Source: an uncultured Rubritalea sp.
GTDB lineage: Bacteria; Verrucomicrobiota; Verrucomicrobiia; Verrucomicrobiales; Akkermansiaceae
NCBI GenBank assembly: GCA_937132085.1
Contig: CAKZNV010000117.1
Location: forward strand, 1-48,702
Length of the DNA: 48,702 bases
Reading direction: 5' to 3'
The notes beneath the pieces were generated by a model. It saw only the letters and a program-made list of their open reading frames with translations. It had not been told where the DNA came from and made no database searches. Shown one piece after another: positions 47,229 through 48,702 of this stretch. A program made the translations under genes and the position numbers. Position 1 is the first letter of the stretch; each line of letters begins with the position of its first letter.

Positions 47229-47229
47229 G
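47210..47229. promoter_or_regulatory. CRP/FNR-family operator-like palindrome
   Basis: CTTGTGAAATTTTTCACAAG is a perfect 9-bp inverted repeat with a 2-nt centre. It contains TGTGA-N6-TCACA, the exact half-sites known for E. coli CRP. Its position overlaps the -35 box and spacer, centred near -26, which fits repression better than classic class II activation. Which regulator binds is unknown. Confidence 0.6.
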
Positions 47230-47366
47230 ACATATTTGAGACTTCTTTGGAGGTGCGGAGTATGCTAAAAAACTCTCATTTTGCAACTTGAAAAACTCAA
47301 ACCTTCAGTATTTTTTAAAAAAAGATTAATAAATAATTTGCAAACCCCTCAAAATGAACAGTCAAA

Positions 47367-47405
47367 ACAAAAAATCCACCTCCAGACAAATACTGAAGAT
47401 GGATT
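47367..47405 (-). terminator. Terminator of the two-gene membrane-protein unit
   Basis: On the minus strand a 13-bp stem (plus arms 47373-47385 and 47393-47405; two G-U wobbles) with a 7-nt loop is followed by a T-rich run. It lies about 40 nt after the stop codon at 47447 and separates that unit from the respiratory operon. The rest of the 47159-47446 gap is AT-rich promoter DNA. Confidence 0.85.
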
Positions 47406-47446
47406 GTAAGTTACTTTAATAGGCTCATTTACCTCATTAGATTACC

Positions 47447-47899
47447 CTATAGTTCATTCAGGGTTTGGATCAGATCGATCACAGCATAAATAATAGAAAT
47501 AATTGCAGCTAAGCGCCAAAATCTCATCTGAGCCACCATCGCTGACTCCAGATCTATAGGATGACTAGTTATCGCCAACCTCGAAATTGCGCTAGCATAG
47601 TTGGACAAACGCAGCGCCAACATAAACACCACAATAGCGATAACTAACATAATGAGAAAGACAAAAGCCCCAAAACCACCACCCAAATAGGAAGCCATAG
47701 CCATGAGATAAAGACCACCACCCAGAATTATCGCAAAATAGATATAACTGACTACACTAATTAAACGCACCCAGCCCTTCGCGTTCATCATCGATTGTTG
47801 AGCTACCTGAGTCGCCACTAGACTATTTGAGCCAGCCTGCTGATTACTCTGTGGAGTCGGATTAACCACTGAACTTTGATATGGATTATTTTGATTCAT
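47447..47899 (-). CDS. Small membrane protein, DUF5362-like (paralog of next gene)
   Basis: A 150-residue protein with a Gln/Asn/Ser-rich soluble N-terminus containing NNPYQSS, then four predicted helices (about 43-66, 74-95 and 128-147, with one weak). The conserved-looking end YASAISRLAITSHPIDLESAMVAQMRFWRLAAI is shared with the neighbour: both have a 'xYxxAIxRLA...QxRFW+' pattern. This pattern resembles DUF5362-type membrane proteins, but the assignment is tentative. Function unknown. It is 23 nt behind the second copy and ends at the terminator 47367-47405. Confidence 0.75.
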   Translation of the reverse strand: MNQNNPYQSSVVNPTPQSNQQAGSNSLVATQVAQQSMMNAKGWVRLISVVSYIYFAIILGGGLYLMAMASYLGGGFGAFVFLIMLVIAIVVFMLALRLSNYASAISRLAITSHPIDLESAMVAQMRFWRLAAIISIIYAVIDLIQTLNEL

Positions 47900-47922
47900 A
47901 ATAAAATTTGTTCCGCGCTAGC

Positions 47923-48423
47923 TTAGTAACTTGAAAGACCCGATACGACCCCAAAGCCAAAGATAAGGAGAACTATCACAAGCATCACAGCCGTCATAAT
48001 GCCAGCCATCTTCCAAAACCTAGCTTGGACATCTATTGCTCGCTCAAAATCTGCAGGCTGATTACTAGCCGCTAGCCGCTCAATCGCCTTACCATACTTC
48101 ATCAACTTAATCCCCAAAATCACGTGAAGAGCTAAGACCCCGGCAACGATCAACAAGCCAATAATAACTCCAAAATTATATGCTCCATTCCCTGGACCTG
48201 ACAAGAGATCACCACTTAGCCCATCTTCACCCCATATAATCGATAACACAGCCAACGCAACGACCACAAAAGTCACCACCCCGACAATCTGCACCCAGAT
48301 CTTGGTTTGTATTATAGCTGCCAGAGCGACAGGTGTCACAGGCACAGCTCCATAAGAAGAACCGCCTCCATTTTGTAAAACTGGCGACACCTGCGACGCC
48401 GCATAAGGATTTATTTGTTCCAT
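47923..48423 (-). CDS. Small membrane protein, DUF5362-like
   Basis: A 166-residue paralog of the downstream gene. Soluble N-terminus with INPYAAS, then hydrophobic helices at about 43-63, 83-105 and 138-160, with KYGKAIERLAASNQPADFERAIDVQARFWKMAGI between the last two. I choose the ATG at 48423 over the TTG at 48429 because a promoter places the transcription start right there. The pair probably arose by tandem duplication. No role can be given; the 'NPY' N-terminus is frequent in uncharacterised PVC membrane proteins. Confidence 0.75.
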   Translation of the reverse strand: MEQINPYAASQVSPVLQNGGGSSYGAVPVTPVALAAIIQTKIWVQIVGVVTFVVVALAVLSIIWGEDGLSGDLLSGPGNGAYNFGVIIGLLIVAGVLALHVILGIKLMKYGKAIERLAASNQPADFERAIDVQARFWKMAGIMTAVMLVIVLLIFGFGVVSGLSSY

Positions 48424-48431
48424 AGCCAATT

Positions 48432-48460
48432 TGCTAAACTATTACCGACAGCATTGTCAA
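48432..48460 (-). promoter_or_regulatory. Promoter of the DUF5362-like pair (leaderless)
   Basis: On the minus strand a consensus TTGACA (48460-48455) is 17 nt from TTAGCA (48437-48432), a weak -10. The -10 box ends 8 nt before the ATG at 48423. Confidence 0.35.
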
Positions 48461-48520
48461 TGCTTGATAGTGGTGAGGGCTCAGTATTGAGTAGTTAGTA
48501 GTTAGTAGATAGCACAACTA

Positions 48521-48610
48521 CCCCCAGCTCCAAAGGGGCAAACTATGCCAGCCTACGGGCAACGCCCTAGGAACAAACAGCCTATCAAGCCCACCAGCAC
48601 TGAAAGTGCG
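48521..48610. repeat. REP-like cluster of three short hairpins
   Basis: Three adjacent stem-loops in gene-free DNA: CCCC...GGGG around AGCTCCAAAG (48521-48539), GGGC-AAC-GCCC (48557-48567) and GCACT-GAA-AGTGC (48597-48609). The recurring 'GCxCT-GAA-AGxGC' shape next to a 'GGGCAACGCCC' core is a pattern I associate with interspersed repeat elements in bacterial genomes. The 48430-48702 stretch holds nothing else recognisable apart from a TAGT-type microrepeat at about 48490-48510. Confidence 0.55.
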
Positions 48611-48702
48611 ACCTAAACCACATCCCTATCCAACAAGGAACCTTTGATCGATCGAGCCAGAAACTACCAATTGACTGTAGCCTGTGATTATTTACCATGG
48701 CT

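Overview
The window looks like a chromosome segment of a Gram-negative, aerobic, heterotrophic member of the PVC superphylum, most likely Verrucomicrobiota. This placement is inferred from gene content: alternative complex III plus an aa3-type oxidase in one operon, a formylglycine sulfatase, a PulG-like pseudopilin, secreted PA14/discoidin and RHS proteins, and N-terminal 'NPY' membrane proteins. Planctomycetes or Lentisphaerota are less likely but not excluded. Base composition is moderate (roughly mid-40s % GC by eye). Almost no start codon is preceded by a Shine-Dalgarno sequence, and several genes have a -10 box only 7-8 nt before the ATG. No rRNA, tRNA or CRISPR array was recognised.

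Layout. 1-5.5 kb holds housekeeping and isolated genes: dprA (-, cut by the window edge), a LolD-like ABC ATPase, a secreted protein of unknown function, a sulfatase and a pseudopilin. 5.7-7.3 kb is a 2-oxoglutarate-semialdehyde dehydrogenase. 7.4-15.1 kb is a compact five-gene fatty-acid degradation operon: patatin-like lipase, PaaK-type acyl-CoA ligase, thiolase, FadB/FadJ-like protein with a short C-terminus, and acyl-CoA dehydrogenase. It could carry acyl chains from release through activation to acetyl-CoA.

15.1-17.6 kb is a decayed accessory island. It holds the 3' end of an outer-membrane barrel gene, a secreted hypothetical, an IS4-type transposase remnant, a small orphan gene, a 67-bp direct repeat and two copies of a GGACTGACC-containing motif. 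17.6-29.3 kb is a four-gene minus-strand locus for large secreted proteins: a PA14/discoidin/Ca-repeat protein, a HEAT-like anchored protein, a 2144-residue RHS/YD-repeat protein with an AT-rich C-terminal tip, and a small secreted protein directly behind it that may be its partner.

29.5-47.2 kb is one approximately 17.6-kb minus-strand respiratory operon: ActABCDEF, a Pro/Ala-rich single-pass protein, a cbb3-like module (CcoN-like, CcoO-like and a monohaem cytochrome c), then CoxA, CoxC, CoxD, two tiny membrane proteins and CoxB. Electrons would pass from quinol through alternative complex III and c-type haems to the CuA site of CoxB and the binuclear centre of CoxA. Two features stand out. 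The CcoN-like subunit aligns along its length with cbb3 subunit I but lacks five of the six metal-binding histidines, so it is probably a non-catalytic scaffold or electron-transfer part. CoxC carries a soluble insertion of about 380 residues. The operon starts behind a perfect TGTGA-N6-TCACA palindrome placed over its likely promoter and ends at a strong terminator.

The last 1.3 kb holds two tandem paralogous small membrane proteins and a cluster of short hairpins resembling a REP-type element.
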